Of a stretch of DNA of 64,000 nt, positions 44,806 to 53,776 are shown in pieces (positions within the stretch are counted from its first letter, which is position 1; every line of letters starts with the position of its first letter). Origin of the DNA: Glacieibacterium sp038210595 (GTDB lineage Bacteria; Pseudomonadota; Alphaproteobacteria; Sphingomonadales; Sphingomonadaceae); assembly GCA_038210595.1 (NCBI GenBank), contig JBBQWN010000001.1:62001-126000 (forward strand), read 5' to 3'. A model generated the notes under the pieces. The model was given only the letters and a program-made list of their open reading frames with translations. It was not told the DNA's origin and made no database searches. Both the position numbers and the translations under genes were made by a program.

Positions 44806-46035
44806 CTACAAACGCGGTAACAACAGCAGACCAGACAGCCCCGTCACCATCAGGATGACCGGAATCGGCACGCCGGCCGCGGCGGCCGCTCCCGCCGCCA
44901 ATGCCGCGCCGACGATGAAGAAGGCGCTGATGAAGGCGTTCGCGGCAATCGCCCCGGCCCGCGTCTCGGCACCGCTCGCGGTCTGCATGATGGCGTAGAG
45001 CGGCACGGAGAAGACGCCGCCCGCCGCTGCCAGCACGAACAGGTCGGCAACGATGCGCCACGCCTGCCACTGCGCGAAAAAAGCCAGCGGCCCGAGCGGG
45101 GCCGGCGACACCGGCATTGCGCGAATCGAGAACAACAGCTCGATCCCGACCAGCGCCAGCACCACGACGGCGAAGGGTGCCGCGCGCGAACTGATGCGGC
45201 CCTTGAGCAGGCGCGCGACACCGATACTGCCAGCGGCGATGCCAACCGAGAAAACTGCGAGGAACAGCGTCGCGACACCTTCGCTGGCGTGCAGGACACC
45301 TTTCACCAGCGGGATGAACTGCGTGGTGTAGACGGCGCCGAGCCCCCAGAACCATGAGATCGCCAGCGTCGCATCGCGGACCACGGGGTTGTGATAGGTA
45401 TCGCGCAGGATCGTGCGCGTGGAGGTAATGGGGTTCCAGTCGACCGGCTGCGCATCCGCGGCCGGCGGTGCCGGCGGGATTTCCCGGGCCGTCGCCCAGC
45501 CCAAGACTGCGAACACCATGATGCCGACCGCCGCCCAGGCGACGGGCAGCAACCCGCCGAGTACCTGACCAAGCAGGATTGCGACAAATGTGCCGCCCTC
45601 GGTCAGCCCCGTGCCAAGCAGCACCTCGTCGGCGCGCAGGTGCTGCGGGAGGATCGAATATTTGATCGGGCTGAAGAAGGTCGAGTGCACCCCGAGCAGA
45701 AAAACCACGGTCATCAGCAGGGGGATCGAGGTGCCCGACAAGGCCAGCGCGCCGAGCGCCATGATGCCGATCTCAGCCGTCTTCACGATACGCGCGATGC
45801 GCGCCTTGTCGACCGCATCCGCCAGCGTACCGGCGATGCCCGAGAACAACAGGAACGGCAGCATCAGCATACCCGCCGCGATGCTGACCAGCCCCGCCGC
45901 GCCCGCCTCGTCATGGGCAAGCAGCCGGTAGGTGACCAGGAACAGCATCGCGGTCTTGTAGAGATTGTCGTTGAACGCGTTCAGGAACTGGGTCGCGAAA
46001 TACGGTCCGAAGCGGCGGGTGGCGAGCAGCGTCAC
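44806..46035 (-). CDS. MFS transporter, LplT-like
   Basis: 409 residues with about 12 hydrophobic segments. The first, FATQFLNAFNDNLYKTAMLFLV, and the HSTFFSPIKYSILPQHL loop match LplT, which flips lysophospholipids across the inner membrane. In E. coli lplT sits with the aas acyltransferase gene; here no acyltransferase is adjacent, though many proteobacterial homologs are fused to one. The lysophospholipid role is by family resemblance. Confidence 0.85.
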   Translation of the reverse strand: MTLLATRRFGPYFATQFLNAFNDNLYKTAMLFLVTYRLLAHDEAGAAGLVSIAAGMLMLPFLLFSGIAGTLADAVDKARIARIVKTAEIGIMALGALALSGTSIPLLMTVVFLLGVHSTFFSPIKYSILPQHLRADEVLLGTGLTEGGTFVAILLGQVLGGLLPVAWAAVGIMVFAVLGWATAREIPPAPPAADAQPVDWNPITSTRTILRDTYHNPVVRDATLAISWFWGLGAVYTTQFIPLVKGVLHASEGVATLFLAVFSVGIAAGSIGVARLLKGRISSRAAPFAVVVLALVGIELLFSIRAMPVSPAPLGPLAFFAQWQAWRIVADLFVLAAAGGVFSVPLYAIMQTASGAETRAGAIAANAFISAFFIVGAALAAGAAAAAGVPIPVILMVTGLSGLLLLPRL

Positions 46036-46127
46036 CGCGCCAGACTAGACCGACCGGCGACCCCGTGTCACCTTCAACACCGGATCGTAACGAAGCCGCC
46101 GTATCCGGGCCGCCGGGGAGAACCGCG

Positions 46128-46649
46128 ATGTCGCAACAATTGCTCGATCTGATCGGCCGCTTCGGCGGTACTCAAGCGGTCGCCGCGATGGCCGCCAAGG
46201 TCGGGCTGACGCCCGAGCAGACTCAGTCGGCGATGGCCGCACTGATGCCTGCGGTCGCGGGCGGCATGACCAAGACCGCGCAGGCGGCGGGCGTGGACGC
46301 GCTCGACGCCGCCGCCGCGCCCGCCGCGATGGTCGCCGACAACCCAGCCAGCGTCGCGTCGGCTGCCGCGGTGGCGCACGGCACCGACCTGGTCGGTCAG
46401 ATCTTCGGCGGTGCCGGCGGCGCACAAGCCGTCACCGACCACGCTGCGCAGGCGACCGGCCTGTCGCCCGCCATCCTGGCGCAGCTGTTGCCAATGGTTA
46501 CAACGCTGGCGGCGGGTACGCTGGCCAGCAAGGCGAGCGGTCCGCAAGGTGCGGCGGGGACGCTGATGGGGATGCTGGATGTCAACAAGGACGGCAATCC
46601 GCTGGACGACATCATGGGCTTTGCCGGCAAGCTGTTCGGGCGCGCCTAG
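46128..46649 (+). CDS. DUF937 domain protein
   Basis: 173 residues from the ATG at 46128 (GGGAG upstream). Matches DUF937 (YidB-like): LLDLIGRFGGTQAVAAMAAKVGL, a run of Ala-rich helices, and the C-terminal LMGMLDVNKDGNPLDDIMGFAGKLF. The DVNKDGNPLDD loop resembles an EF-hand-like calcium site. Function unknown. Confidence 0.88.
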   Translation: MSQQLLDLIGRFGGTQAVAAMAAKVGLTPEQTQSAMAALMPAVAGGMTKTAQAAGVDALDAAAAPAAMVADNPASVASAAAVAHGTDLVGQIFGGAGGAQAVTDHAAQATGLSPAILAQLLPMVTTLAAGTLASKASGPQGAAGTLMGMLDVNKDGNPLDDIMGFAGKLFGRA

Positions 46650-46667
46650 TGCCCCTATGTTGACCCG

Positions 46668-47195
46668 GTGACTCGGGCCAAACGCAATCTCGACTGGGGC
46701 TTTCCCCGCTGGCGCGACTATGGGTCGGGCAGCGCTGCGGCGACCGTGCGGATCTGCGACCGCGACGGCTGCGAGGCGCCCGGCGACCGGCCCGCACCCA
46801 AGGCCCCGAACCGGCCGGAACGCTGGTATTTCTGCGAACGTCATGCGGCCGAATACAACGCCGGCTGGAATTATTTCGAAGGCCTGAGCGAGGAGGAGGC
46901 AAAGGCCCGCGAAGCCGACGCCGGCGGCGAGACACAATTCAAGCGCGCCTCCCACTGGGCCTGGGCCGGTCCCGGCGATGGCCGCCGCAGCCGCGGCGAG
47001 CGTGACGCGCTGGCCGCGCTCGAACTCGACGACGATGCCGATATGGCGGCGGTGAAGTCTGCCTATCGGCGGCTGGCGAAGGCGAATCACCCCGATGTTT
47101 GCCCAGGCGACAAGAGCGCGGCGCTGCGTTTCCAGGCAATCCAGGCGGCCTATGCCGTGCTGGTCAGTGCCGACACCGTGCGAGGCGCGTCTTAA
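46668..47195 (+). CDS. J-domain protein with N-terminal Cys motif
   Basis: 175 residues from a GTG. Residues 115-170 form a DnaJ domain with the diagnostic HPD in ANHPDVCPGD and the preceding LAALELDDDADMAAVKSAYRRL split over helices I and II. The N-terminal half has paired cysteines (CDRDGCEAPG and FCERHAAEYN) that could bind zinc. It should stimulate an Hsp70 partner; the client is unknown. Common beside other small genes in sphingomonads. Confidence 0.88.
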   Translation: MTRAKRNLDWGFPRWRDYGSGSAAATVRICDRDGCEAPGDRPAPKAPNRPERWYFCERHAAEYNAGWNYFEGLSEEEAKAREADAGGETQFKRASHWAWAGPGDGRRSRGERDALAALELDDDADMAAVKSAYRRLAKANHPDVCPGDKSAALRFQAIQAAYAVLVSADTVRGAS

Positions 47196-47206
47196 TCCTT
47201 TTTTAA
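47192..47206 (+). promoter_or_regulatory. CtrA-type site TTAA-N7-TTAA
   Basis: TTAA at 47192-47195 and TTAA at 47203-47206 are separated by exactly seven bases and followed by TGG, the full CtrA consensus spacing. It lies 75 bases before the start of the thioester-like PEP-CTERM gene. The left half covers the stop codon of the J-domain gene. Confidence 0.6.
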
Positions 47207-47280
47207 TGGTTATTTAGATTCGGTTAGCCTATGCACCGAGTCGTGCCGTAGTTTCGGGCACGGATTGCGTAGGGGGTTCC

Positions 47281-47973
47281 ATGTTCAGACACGCCACGAC
47301 CGCGGCCTTCGCCGCTGCCATCAGCGTCACGCCGGTCGCCGCCGCCACGAACCTGCACATCAACAGCGCCGGCATCTACACGCCGGGCAGCGTCGTTGTG
47401 TCCTTCCCTGATGGCGCGAAGTCGGAATATTCGGCGCTGATCAACTTCACCGCCAGCAAGGCTGGCGGCAGCAGCTTCGATATCATCGGTTTCTGTGTTG
47501 ACCTGTACCACAATATCTTCGTCAGCGTCGGCTCGCAGCTGCCGATCAGCCTCGACTATCACCGCGCGCAATTGACGTCCGACGGCAACGGCATTGGCCT
47601 CAGCAGCGCCCAGGCGAGCCAGATCGGCGGCCTCGCCACTCTCGGTTTTACCATCGCCGGGTCGTCCGACAGCGACAAGTTCGTCAAGCTCGCCGCGATC
47701 CAGCAGGCAATCTGGACGATTGAATATCCGACGCTGAGTTTCGACGGCAGCGGCAGTTTCGCAGGCCAGCAAGCCTATGCCGACGCCTTCGTCGCCGCCG
47801 CCCCGTCGCTACGCGGTGGTGCGCGTGCGTTCTATGCCGATGACGGCCAGACTCAGGGTTTCGTCGTCGCCGGCGTCCCCGAGCCGGCCAGCTGGGCGCT
47901 GATGATCGGCGGCTTCGTCATGGTCGGCGCGAGCGTACGCCGCCGCCGGGCGCTGCGGGCCGTCGCCGCCTGA
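47281..47973 (+). CDS. PEPxxWA-CTERM protein with thioester-domain-like motifs
   Basis: 230 residues: signal peptide 1-22, a beta-rich body, and the tail VPEPASWALMIGGFVMVG with RRRR. Three short motifs match those of Cys-Gln thioester domains: FCVDLYH (Cys72), IQQAIWTIEY (141-149 region) and TQGFVV (Gln192), the last two in the right order. In Gram-positive thioester adhesins a Cys and a Gln join to make a reactive bond that can attach to host or surface amines. The motifs are seen; the bond is inferred. A CtrA site lies upstream. Confidence 0.8.
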   Translation: MFRHATTAAFAAAISVTPVAAATNLHINSAGIYTPGSVVVSFPDGAKSEYSALINFTASKAGGSSFDIIGFCVDLYHNIFVSVGSQLPISLDYHRAQLTSDGNGIGLSSAQASQIGGLATLGFTIAGSSDSDKFVKLAAIQQAIWTIEYPTLSFDGSGSFAGQQAYADAFVAAAPSLRGGARAFYADDGQTQGFVVAGVPEPASWALMIGGFVMVGASVRRRRALRAVAA

Positions 47974-47991
47974 AACACCCGCGTCGCCGGA

Positions 47992-48849
47992 CTAGTCCCC
48001 GGCGGCGCGCTCCGCCACGATCTTACGGACTTCGGGCACCATGCGGGCGTTAAAGCGGGCCAGCACCGGATGGTCGCCGCCCGAACCGAACTGCGTGATG
48101 AGATCGCGGCCGTTCCAGTAGTGCAGCGCGAACCCCGGGCTTTCTGCGACGATCATGTCGCGACCGTCGGGTTCGCCGGTGTCGAGGCCACGGAAATCGA
48201 GCGCGACCTGCGGTGCGGTGGCCGGACAGACGCTCAGGGTCGTGCCGCCGAAGCCGGTCATCATGCCGCGGTGGAGATGGCCGGACAGGATGCGGACGAC
48301 CTGCGGGTGGCGGGCGACGACGACGCGAAGCCGCTCGATCCAGCCGGCATCGCTGTCCTCGCTCATCCAGGCATTGCCGCTGTCGATCGGCGGATGGTGA
48401 AGCGCGATCAGCGTCGGGCGGTCCGGCGCGGCCGACAGGGCGTCATCGAGCCAGGCGGCACGCTCGGCCGAGAAACTGCCGCCGTGGCGGCCTTCCTCCA
48501 GGGTGTCGAGCATGACGAAGCGTAGCGCGTGATCGTCGACGACGTAGCGCACATCTCCGTCGGGCGTCATCGGCAGGTCGGTGAAGACTTCGCAGAAACT
48601 GGCGCGCAGGTCGTGGTTGCCGAGGATCGGCCATACCGGGAACGGCAGGTTGTCGAACAGGTGCTTGATCGTTCGATAGGATTCGACCGCGCCGTGCTCG
48701 GCGAGGTCGCCGGTGGCGAGCAGCACGTCGGGCAAGCGCCCGTCCGCACACAGGGCTTCGATGACGCTGTCGAGGCGTTTGCGATTCAGCTCGTTCGGAT
48801 CCCCGGGCTGAAAGCCCAGATGCGCATCCGTAATCTGCGCGATTAACAT
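47992..48849 (-). CDS. Metallophosphoesterase, CpdA-like 3',5'-cyclic nucleotide phosphodiesterase
   Basis: 285 residues from the ATG at 48849. The dinuclear metal centre motifs are complete: ITDAHLG (D-x-H), GDLAEHG, GNHD, ALHHPP and SGHLHRG. This order fits the CpdA/Icc class, which hydrolyses cAMP, though the family also holds other phosphodiesterases. It follows a CHASE2 adenylate cyclase on the same strand, 106 bases away, so synthesis and breakdown of the same messenger may be encoded together. Confidence 0.88.
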   Translation of the reverse strand: MLIAQITDAHLGFQPGDPNELNRKRLDSVIEALCADGRLPDVLLATGDLAEHGAVESYRTIKHLFDNLPFPVWPILGNHDLRASFCEVFTDLPMTPDGDVRYVVDDHALRFVMLDTLEEGRHGGSFSAERAAWLDDALSAAPDRPTLIALHHPPIDSGNAWMSEDSDAGWIERLRVVVARHPQVVRILSGHLHRGMMTGFGGTTLSVCPATAPQVALDFRGLDTGEPDGRDMIVAESPGFALHYWNGRDLITQFGSGGDHPVLARFNARMVPEVRKIVAERAAGD

Positions 48850-48955
48850 CGCTGACCCATCGGAAGCGGCCCCCTTTCCGCTACGATCGCAAGTTACGCA
48901 TCTATGGTACGCCAGGATGCACCCCGGCAAGCATAACGAATCAACATGGCTGCCG

Positions 48956-51220
48956 TCATTTTTCCATGGCTTGATAAACCCCGTCCCAGTCGGCAGCCGG
49001 AGGTGTGATACGATAGGCGGCAATGCGTTCGGCGTAGACATGGGCGAGTTTCATCATGCCCAAGGCTTCGAATCTGGGGGCGAGATCGGCCAGTTTCAAT
49101 GCCGCGCTGTCCCATTGCTGGGTGCGATAGGCGGCGAGGAAATCGGCATGCGCCGCCGCCAGCGCGCCGTGCTCGGGTGTTGCCGCCTCTGGTGCAGCGA
49201 GCAGCGCGAACAGCCGTTCGGGTGCGTCGCGGCCGACCACCCGGACCGCGTCCAGCTCCAGCATCGGAAAGCCGTCCAGCCGCACCGCCAGCTCGCTGCC
49301 GACCGCGATCGGCACGCCGTAGAATTTGGTCAGCCCCTCGATCCGGCTGGCCAGATTCACGGTGTCGCCGAGCAGCGAATAGGACAGGCGCTGGGCCGAA
49401 CCCATGTTGCCGACGCAGCAGGTGCCGCAGTTGAGGCCGATGCCGATCTTGACCTCGCCCGGCCAGTGGCTGCCCGGCGGTCGCGGGTCGAGCGCGTTCA
49501 GCCGGTGCAGCGCCTCGACCATCGCCAGCGCGCCCCGTGCCGCGTTCTCGGGATGATCGGGATCATCGAGCGGCGCGTTCCAGAAGGCGAGGATGGCGTC
49601 GCCGATATATTTGTCGATGGTCGCCTTCCGGCCGATCAGGATGTCGGTCATCGGCGTCAGAAATTCGATCAGGAACTTGATGATCTCCTGCGGCCCGAGC
49701 TTTTCGGAGATGCGGCTGAAGCTGCGGATGTCGCAGAACATCACCGTCATGTCGCGCTCCTCGCCGCCAAGCTCCAGGGAGCCGGGGTCGCGGGCGATGC
49801 GCTCCACCATCTCCGGCGACAGATAGCGGTCGAAGGCGTTGCGGATATAGGCCCGCGCACGCTCCTCGCGGTAATAAGTGAACGAGGTGACGACCATATA
49901 GGCGGTGACGATGGCCAGCGCCGGCACCGTCGGGTCGACCAGCAACTGATGGTCGCGGTAGGCGAGCCACGACGCGACGAAGCACCCGGCGAGCGCGATG
50001 AGCGCCACCACCCCGCCCCAGGTCGCCCCGAGCCGCGGCAGCGCCAGCGACAGCAGCAGCCCAAACAGCACGATGCCGAGCCGCTCGACGCCCGGTGCCC
50101 AGTCCGGGCGGACGACGAAGGCGCCGAGGATCATCTGCTCGACCGCCTGGGCGTGGACGATGACGCCCAGCTCCCGGTCGGCGATTGGCGTCGCGACGAG
50201 ATCGCGCAGACCCGCCGCGCCCGTGCCGATGAAGACGATGTGCCCGGCGAACAGCCGCTCCATCTCCGCCTTCGGCAGCGCGTCCTGCAGGATCTTCCAA
50301 GCCGGCACGATACGGTCGGGGCGGGGCAGCGTGTAGTTCATCCACAGCTCGCCCGCCGGCGTCGTCGGCACCTCGAAGCTGCCGACCTTCAACTTGACGA
50401 CGCCGGGCGCGCCGCCGCCCATCTCGCCGCTGCCGTCGGTGCCGCGCACGATGATCGCGCCCGCCTGCTGCGCCACCCGCAGCGCTTCCAGGCTGAGCGA
50501 CGGCACGATGCGGTCGCCGATCCGCGCCAGCAGGGGCGCGCGGCGGATGATGCCGTCGCTGTCGCCGACGATGGAGACGAAGCCCGCGCCCGCCGCCGGG
50601 GCCGACAGCACGGTCAGCGGCACGATCGCCCCGTTGAAGCCGGGCAGCGCCTCGTCGACCGGCGAGCCGAGCACCGCGATGCCGCCCTTCTGTTCGGGGC
50701 GCACGGCATTGACGTCGCGGGTCAGGAAAAAGCCGGGGATGGTCGGCGTGCGAGCCAGCGTCTGGCCCAACAGGACATCGTGGTCGGCCATCCGGGCGAC
50801 GCCGGCAAAGTCGCTGGTCGCGTCGGGCGAGGACGCCAGCATCTTGGCGATCCGCGACGGCGAGGTCCGGTCGGGTTCCGAGAACACGATATCGAAGGCG
50901 ATCGCCGACGCTCCGGCATCGGTCAACCGCTGCGCCAGTCGCGCCACGTCGGTGCGCGGCCACGGCCATTGCCCGAGCCGCCGCAAGGTCTCGTCGTCGA
51001 TATCGACGACGCGCACCGGGGCCGGCTGGTATTCGCGTGGATAGGCGCGCTGGTAGGTGTCGAACAACAGGTTGCCGAGCGAACGCAGCGCCGGCACCTC
51101 GGCGACATGCAGCGCCAGCAGGATCAGCGTCGCGACGACGCCGGGCAGCGCCAGCAGCGCCCGGCCGCTGGCCAGCGCGCGCAACCTGCCGCGCAGCGTC
51201 GATGATGCGATGGCCGCCAT
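48956..51220 (-). CDS. Adenylate cyclase with CHASE2 sensor
   Basis: 754 residues. One N-terminal helix, a periplasmic CHASE2 domain (about 45-350; VVDIDDETL, IAFDIVFSEPDR, GFVSIVGDSDGIIRR), three membrane helices (about 375-450) and a class III cyclase domain. Catalytic features: FCDIRSFSRI with a metal aspartate, IDKYIGDAILAF with the adenine-selecting lysine, and LLGDTVNLASRIE with the second specificity aspartate and the Asn/Arg pair. This points to cAMP rather than cGMP. The C-terminal 90 residues are helical. CHASE2 cyclases often lie near FecR proteins, as here. Confidence 0.95.
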   Translation of the reverse strand: MAAIASSTLRGRLRALASGRALLALPGVVATLILLALHVAEVPALRSLGNLLFDTYQRAYPREYQPAPVRVVDIDDETLRRLGQWPWPRTDVARLAQRLTDAGASAIAFDIVFSEPDRTSPSRIAKMLASSPDATSDFAGVARMADHDVLLGQTLARTPTIPGFFLTRDVNAVRPEQKGGIAVLGSPVDEALPGFNGAIVPLTVLSAPAAGAGFVSIVGDSDGIIRRAPLLARIGDRIVPSLSLEALRVAQQAGAIIVRGTDGSGEMGGGAPGVVKLKVGSFEVPTTPAGELWMNYTLPRPDRIVPAWKILQDALPKAEMERLFAGHIVFIGTGAAGLRDLVATPIADRELGVIVHAQAVEQMILGAFVVRPDWAPGVERLGIVLFGLLLSLALPRLGATWGGVVALIALAGCFVASWLAYRDHQLLVDPTVPALAIVTAYMVVTSFTYYREERARAYIRNAFDRYLSPEMVERIARDPGSLELGGEERDMTVMFCDIRSFSRISEKLGPQEIIKFLIEFLTPMTDILIGRKATIDKYIGDAILAFWNAPLDDPDHPENAARGALAMVEALHRLNALDPRPPGSHWPGEVKIGIGLNCGTCCVGNMGSAQRLSYSLLGDTVNLASRIEGLTKFYGVPIAVGSELAVRLDGFPMLELDAVRVVGRDAPERLFALLAAPEAATPEHGALAAAHADFLAAYRTQQWDSAALKLADLAPRFEALGMMKLAHVYAERIAAYRITPPAADWDGVYQAMEK

Positions 51221-51362
51221 GTCCCCCGCGCCAGCATAGCTTACCTGCGCCGCCGCGCCAGCGGCTTCGTTGCACCTGCGGTTGACCTGCCGACAGTTAA
51301 CCGCTTAAACTAGCGGTAATACCCTTCGGTCGCGCGTTTGGGTAACGGGGTTTTCGGGGTTC

Positions 51363-52730
51363 ATGATCAGTCGTTTCGCGTTTGCGAACGGAGCCGCTGT
51401 CGGCGCGGCGCTCCTTATCGGCATGCCCGCGGCTGCCGACCCCGCGATTTATGTGTCGGCGGACGGACGCGCTAGCGTCAATCCCGACTTTAGGGACAGC
51501 CCGCCGGTCGCTAGCGACCCCGACTATGGCCTCGTCCTGCAGGCCCCCGACGATGTCGAATTCACCCTCGCTTACGCGCAGAAACGTGCCAGCGCCGGCG
51601 ACCTGATCGGAGCGGCCGCAGCCCTTGAGCGATTGCTGCTTGCAAAGCCGAACTGGCATGCAGCGCGCCTGTTCTATGCGGCCGTGCTGGTGCGCCTCGA
51701 CGATCTGCAGGCGGCGAAGCGCGAATTGGCGCTGCTAAGGGACGTCGAGCTGACGCCGGACCAGCGCGCCGAGGTTGCCAAGTACGACCGGCTGGCCAGT
51801 CGCCAGACTGCCAGGAGCCGGATTTCGGGCCAAGTCTCGGTCGGTTTTGCTTATGACAGCGACGCGGTGGCGGCGCTGGCCAACGCCGTCAATCTCGGAG
51901 CGGGTGTGCCGGTCAGTGACGACGGTCTGTCCGTGGTGACTGCGGGCAGCCTGTCGGCGGCAACGCAGCTGGGCGGCAGCGCCGAACTCTATGGCTCGCT
52001 TTCGGCCCTCGCCAAAAACGATATCTCCGGGCCGGATCAGCGCTATCTGCGCGCCGACGCCGCGCTCGGCATTGGCTTCGCGCTTGGCGGTATCGGCGTG
52101 CGGGCCGCGGGCCTGGTTCGCGACGTGTCGATCTTCGGCAATCACTATGAACTCGACTACGGCGGGCGGCTGGAACTTACGCACCGGATCGGCACGCGCA
52201 ACGCGGTCAGCGCGACGATCGAGGTCGTCCAGCAGGAGTATGACGAACCGTCGTTCGCGTTTGACCCGACGTTCACCGACGGTCGCAACGGTGTCCGTAT
52301 CGACGGCACGATCGGCTTCACCACTCGCCTGACGGCGCGTCAGACGATCGGTTTCGACGTCGGCTACGAGGACAAGGATGCCGACTACGCGCCCTATGCC
52401 TATCATGGCGCGCACGCCGGCTTTGCCTATTCGGCGTTGCTCGGCCGTGGCTCGTATTTGAGCGTCGCGGCTTCGGTGCGCGACTATCGCTACCGCGCCC
52501 CGGACCTGCTGCTCACCACCGTCAAGCGCCACGACACCCGCAGCTTCGCGCGCGTCGCCCTGGGTGGCCCGCTGTCGGCCTTCACCGCCAGCGGGTCCAC
52601 CGCGGATTTCCGCGAGCACCTGATTCTCGAAGGCGCACTCAGTTACACGCGCCGTGATGCAAAGCTGCCGTATCTGGATTATGACAGCGTCGGTGCCGAA
52701 ACGCGCCTGATCTACCGGTTCGGGAGCTAG
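51363..52730 (+). CDS. Outer-membrane beta-barrel with N-terminal TPR-like helices
   Basis: 455 residues. Signal peptide 1-25, a helical repeat region (about 65-140; LAYAQKRASAGDLIGAAAALE split over 69-89) and a C-terminal part of alternating strands ending in YRFGS, typical of a beta-barrel. The layout resembles the DUF560/Slam-like surface protein translocators, but no diagnostic motif is clear. Two bases separate it from the FecR gene, so they form an operon. Divergent from the cyclase with a 142-base gap. Confidence 0.75.
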   Translation: MISRFAFANGAAVGAALLIGMPAAADPAIYVSADGRASVNPDFRDSPPVASDPDYGLVLQAPDDVEFTLAYAQKRASAGDLIGAAAALERLLLAKPNWHAARLFYAAVLVRLDDLQAAKRELALLRDVELTPDQRAEVAKYDRLASRQTARSRISGQVSVGFAYDSDAVAALANAVNLGAGVPVSDDGLSVVTAGSLSAATQLGGSAELYGSLSALAKNDISGPDQRYLRADAALGIGFALGGIGVRAAGLVRDVSIFGNHYELDYGGRLELTHRIGTRNAVSATIEVVQQEYDEPSFAFDPTFTDGRNGVRIDGTIGFTTRLTARQTIGFDVGYEDKDADYAPYAYHGAHAGFAYSALLGRGSYLSVAASVRDYRYRAPDLLLTTVKRHDTRSFARVALGGPLSAFTASGSTADFREHLILEGALSYTRRDAKLPYLDYDSVGAETRLIYRFGS

Positions 52731-52732
52731 CC

Positions 52733-53656
52733 ATGCGCAAGTCATTCGTCGTTGCCCTGCTCGCCTTCGCTGGGCCGGCGCTGGCCCAGTCGAACGGCGC
52801 GATCGGGGTCAATGCCGCGATCCGCAACCAGGTGTCGATGAAGACCGCCGCCGATGCCGCGCCGCGGCCCGCCGTGCTGCGCGAATCTGTCCATCTTGGC
52901 GACGCCATCAGCAGTGGCCCGGCGAGCCAGCTGCAAGTGCTGCTGCGCGACCGCTCCATCTTCACGCTCGGCGCGAATGCGCGAATGACGATCGACAAGT
53001 TCGTCTACGATCCCGCTCGCGGCACTGGCGACGTTGCCGCTTCGGTCGCCAAGGGCGCTTTCCGCTTCATGTCGGGTCGGACGCTGAGCCGCACGGGCGG
53101 CACCGCAGCGGTGACCACACCCGTCGCCTCCATCGGTGTCCGCGGCACGATCCTCGAAGGCGTCGTCGGCGACGACGCGATCCGCACCGCCGAGGGCGAG
53201 CAGGGTATTCCCGCCACCGGCAGTGATCCGCTGACCGCGACGCTGATCGTGCTGCGCGGCCCCGGTCCGCGCACCGACGGCCTCGACAAGCCCGGCTCAA
53301 TCGAGGTCATCTCGGGCGGCGGCAAGGTCATCGTCGACAAGCCCGGCTACGCGGTGTTCATCGGCGGCCCCGGGCAAGCCCCGATCGGGCCTTTCCTGGT
53401 GTCGTCGGCCGCGTTCTCCAAGCTCGGAGAACTGCTGCGCCCGCCGCCCTCGGGCAAGGGCGGTGATGAAGGCCCGGTCGACGTGCAAAGCGCGGCCGTC
53501 GCCAGCGGTGAGATTTTGCAGCAGGCGGAATTCAGCGCCCATGTCGTCTACGATCCGGTGTTCACCGAATTCCCGGTGGTGGCGTCGGACAATCTCGGCG
53601 TGGTGTGCGACCCCGGCCCGGGCGGCGATACGGGTGGTAAATTCTGCCCACGCTAG
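52733..53656 (+). CDS. Exported FecR-domain protein
   Basis: 307 residues. Signal peptide 1-19, then a FecR domain at about 45-160: VHLGDAISSGPASQLQVLLRD, FTLGANARMTID and TTPVASIGVRGTILEG. Unlike the FecR anti-sigma regulators there is no N-terminal cytoplasmic domain or membrane helix, so it is a periplasmic or surface protein. Residues 225-307 are unique and end with two cysteines (VVCDPG and KFCPR). Partner of the barrel gene before it. Confidence 0.88.
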   Translation: MRKSFVVALLAFAGPALAQSNGAIGVNAAIRNQVSMKTAADAAPRPAVLRESVHLGDAISSGPASQLQVLLRDRSIFTLGANARMTIDKFVYDPARGTGDVAASVAKGAFRFMSGRTLSRTGGTAAVTTPVASIGVRGTILEGVVGDDAIRTAEGEQGIPATGSDPLTATLIVLRGPGPRTDGLDKPGSIEVISGGGKVIVDKPGYAVFIGGPGQAPIGPFLVSSAAFSKLGELLRPPPSGKGGDEGPVDVQSAAVASGEILQQAEFSAHVVYDPVFTEFPVVASDNLGVVCDPGPGGDTGGKFCPR

Positions 53657-53776
53657 GTTGAACGCAAGGCCAGGTCCGCCGCGATCACGCGATCCTGCCG
53701 TCGAGCGTCGTGCTGTCACACTGTTAAATGCTCCGGCTTGGGCTAGACTGGCCCGGCACATGGAGGGACTGCTGCC

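Noticed and set aside
49563..51275. 570-codon open frame on the minus strand
   Set aside because: Shifted frame of the CHASE2 cyclase; same low-complexity Arg/Ala composition and no recognisable domain.
51296..51310. TTAACCGCTTAA as a CtrA site
   Set aside because: The two TTAA halves are only four bases apart instead of seven.
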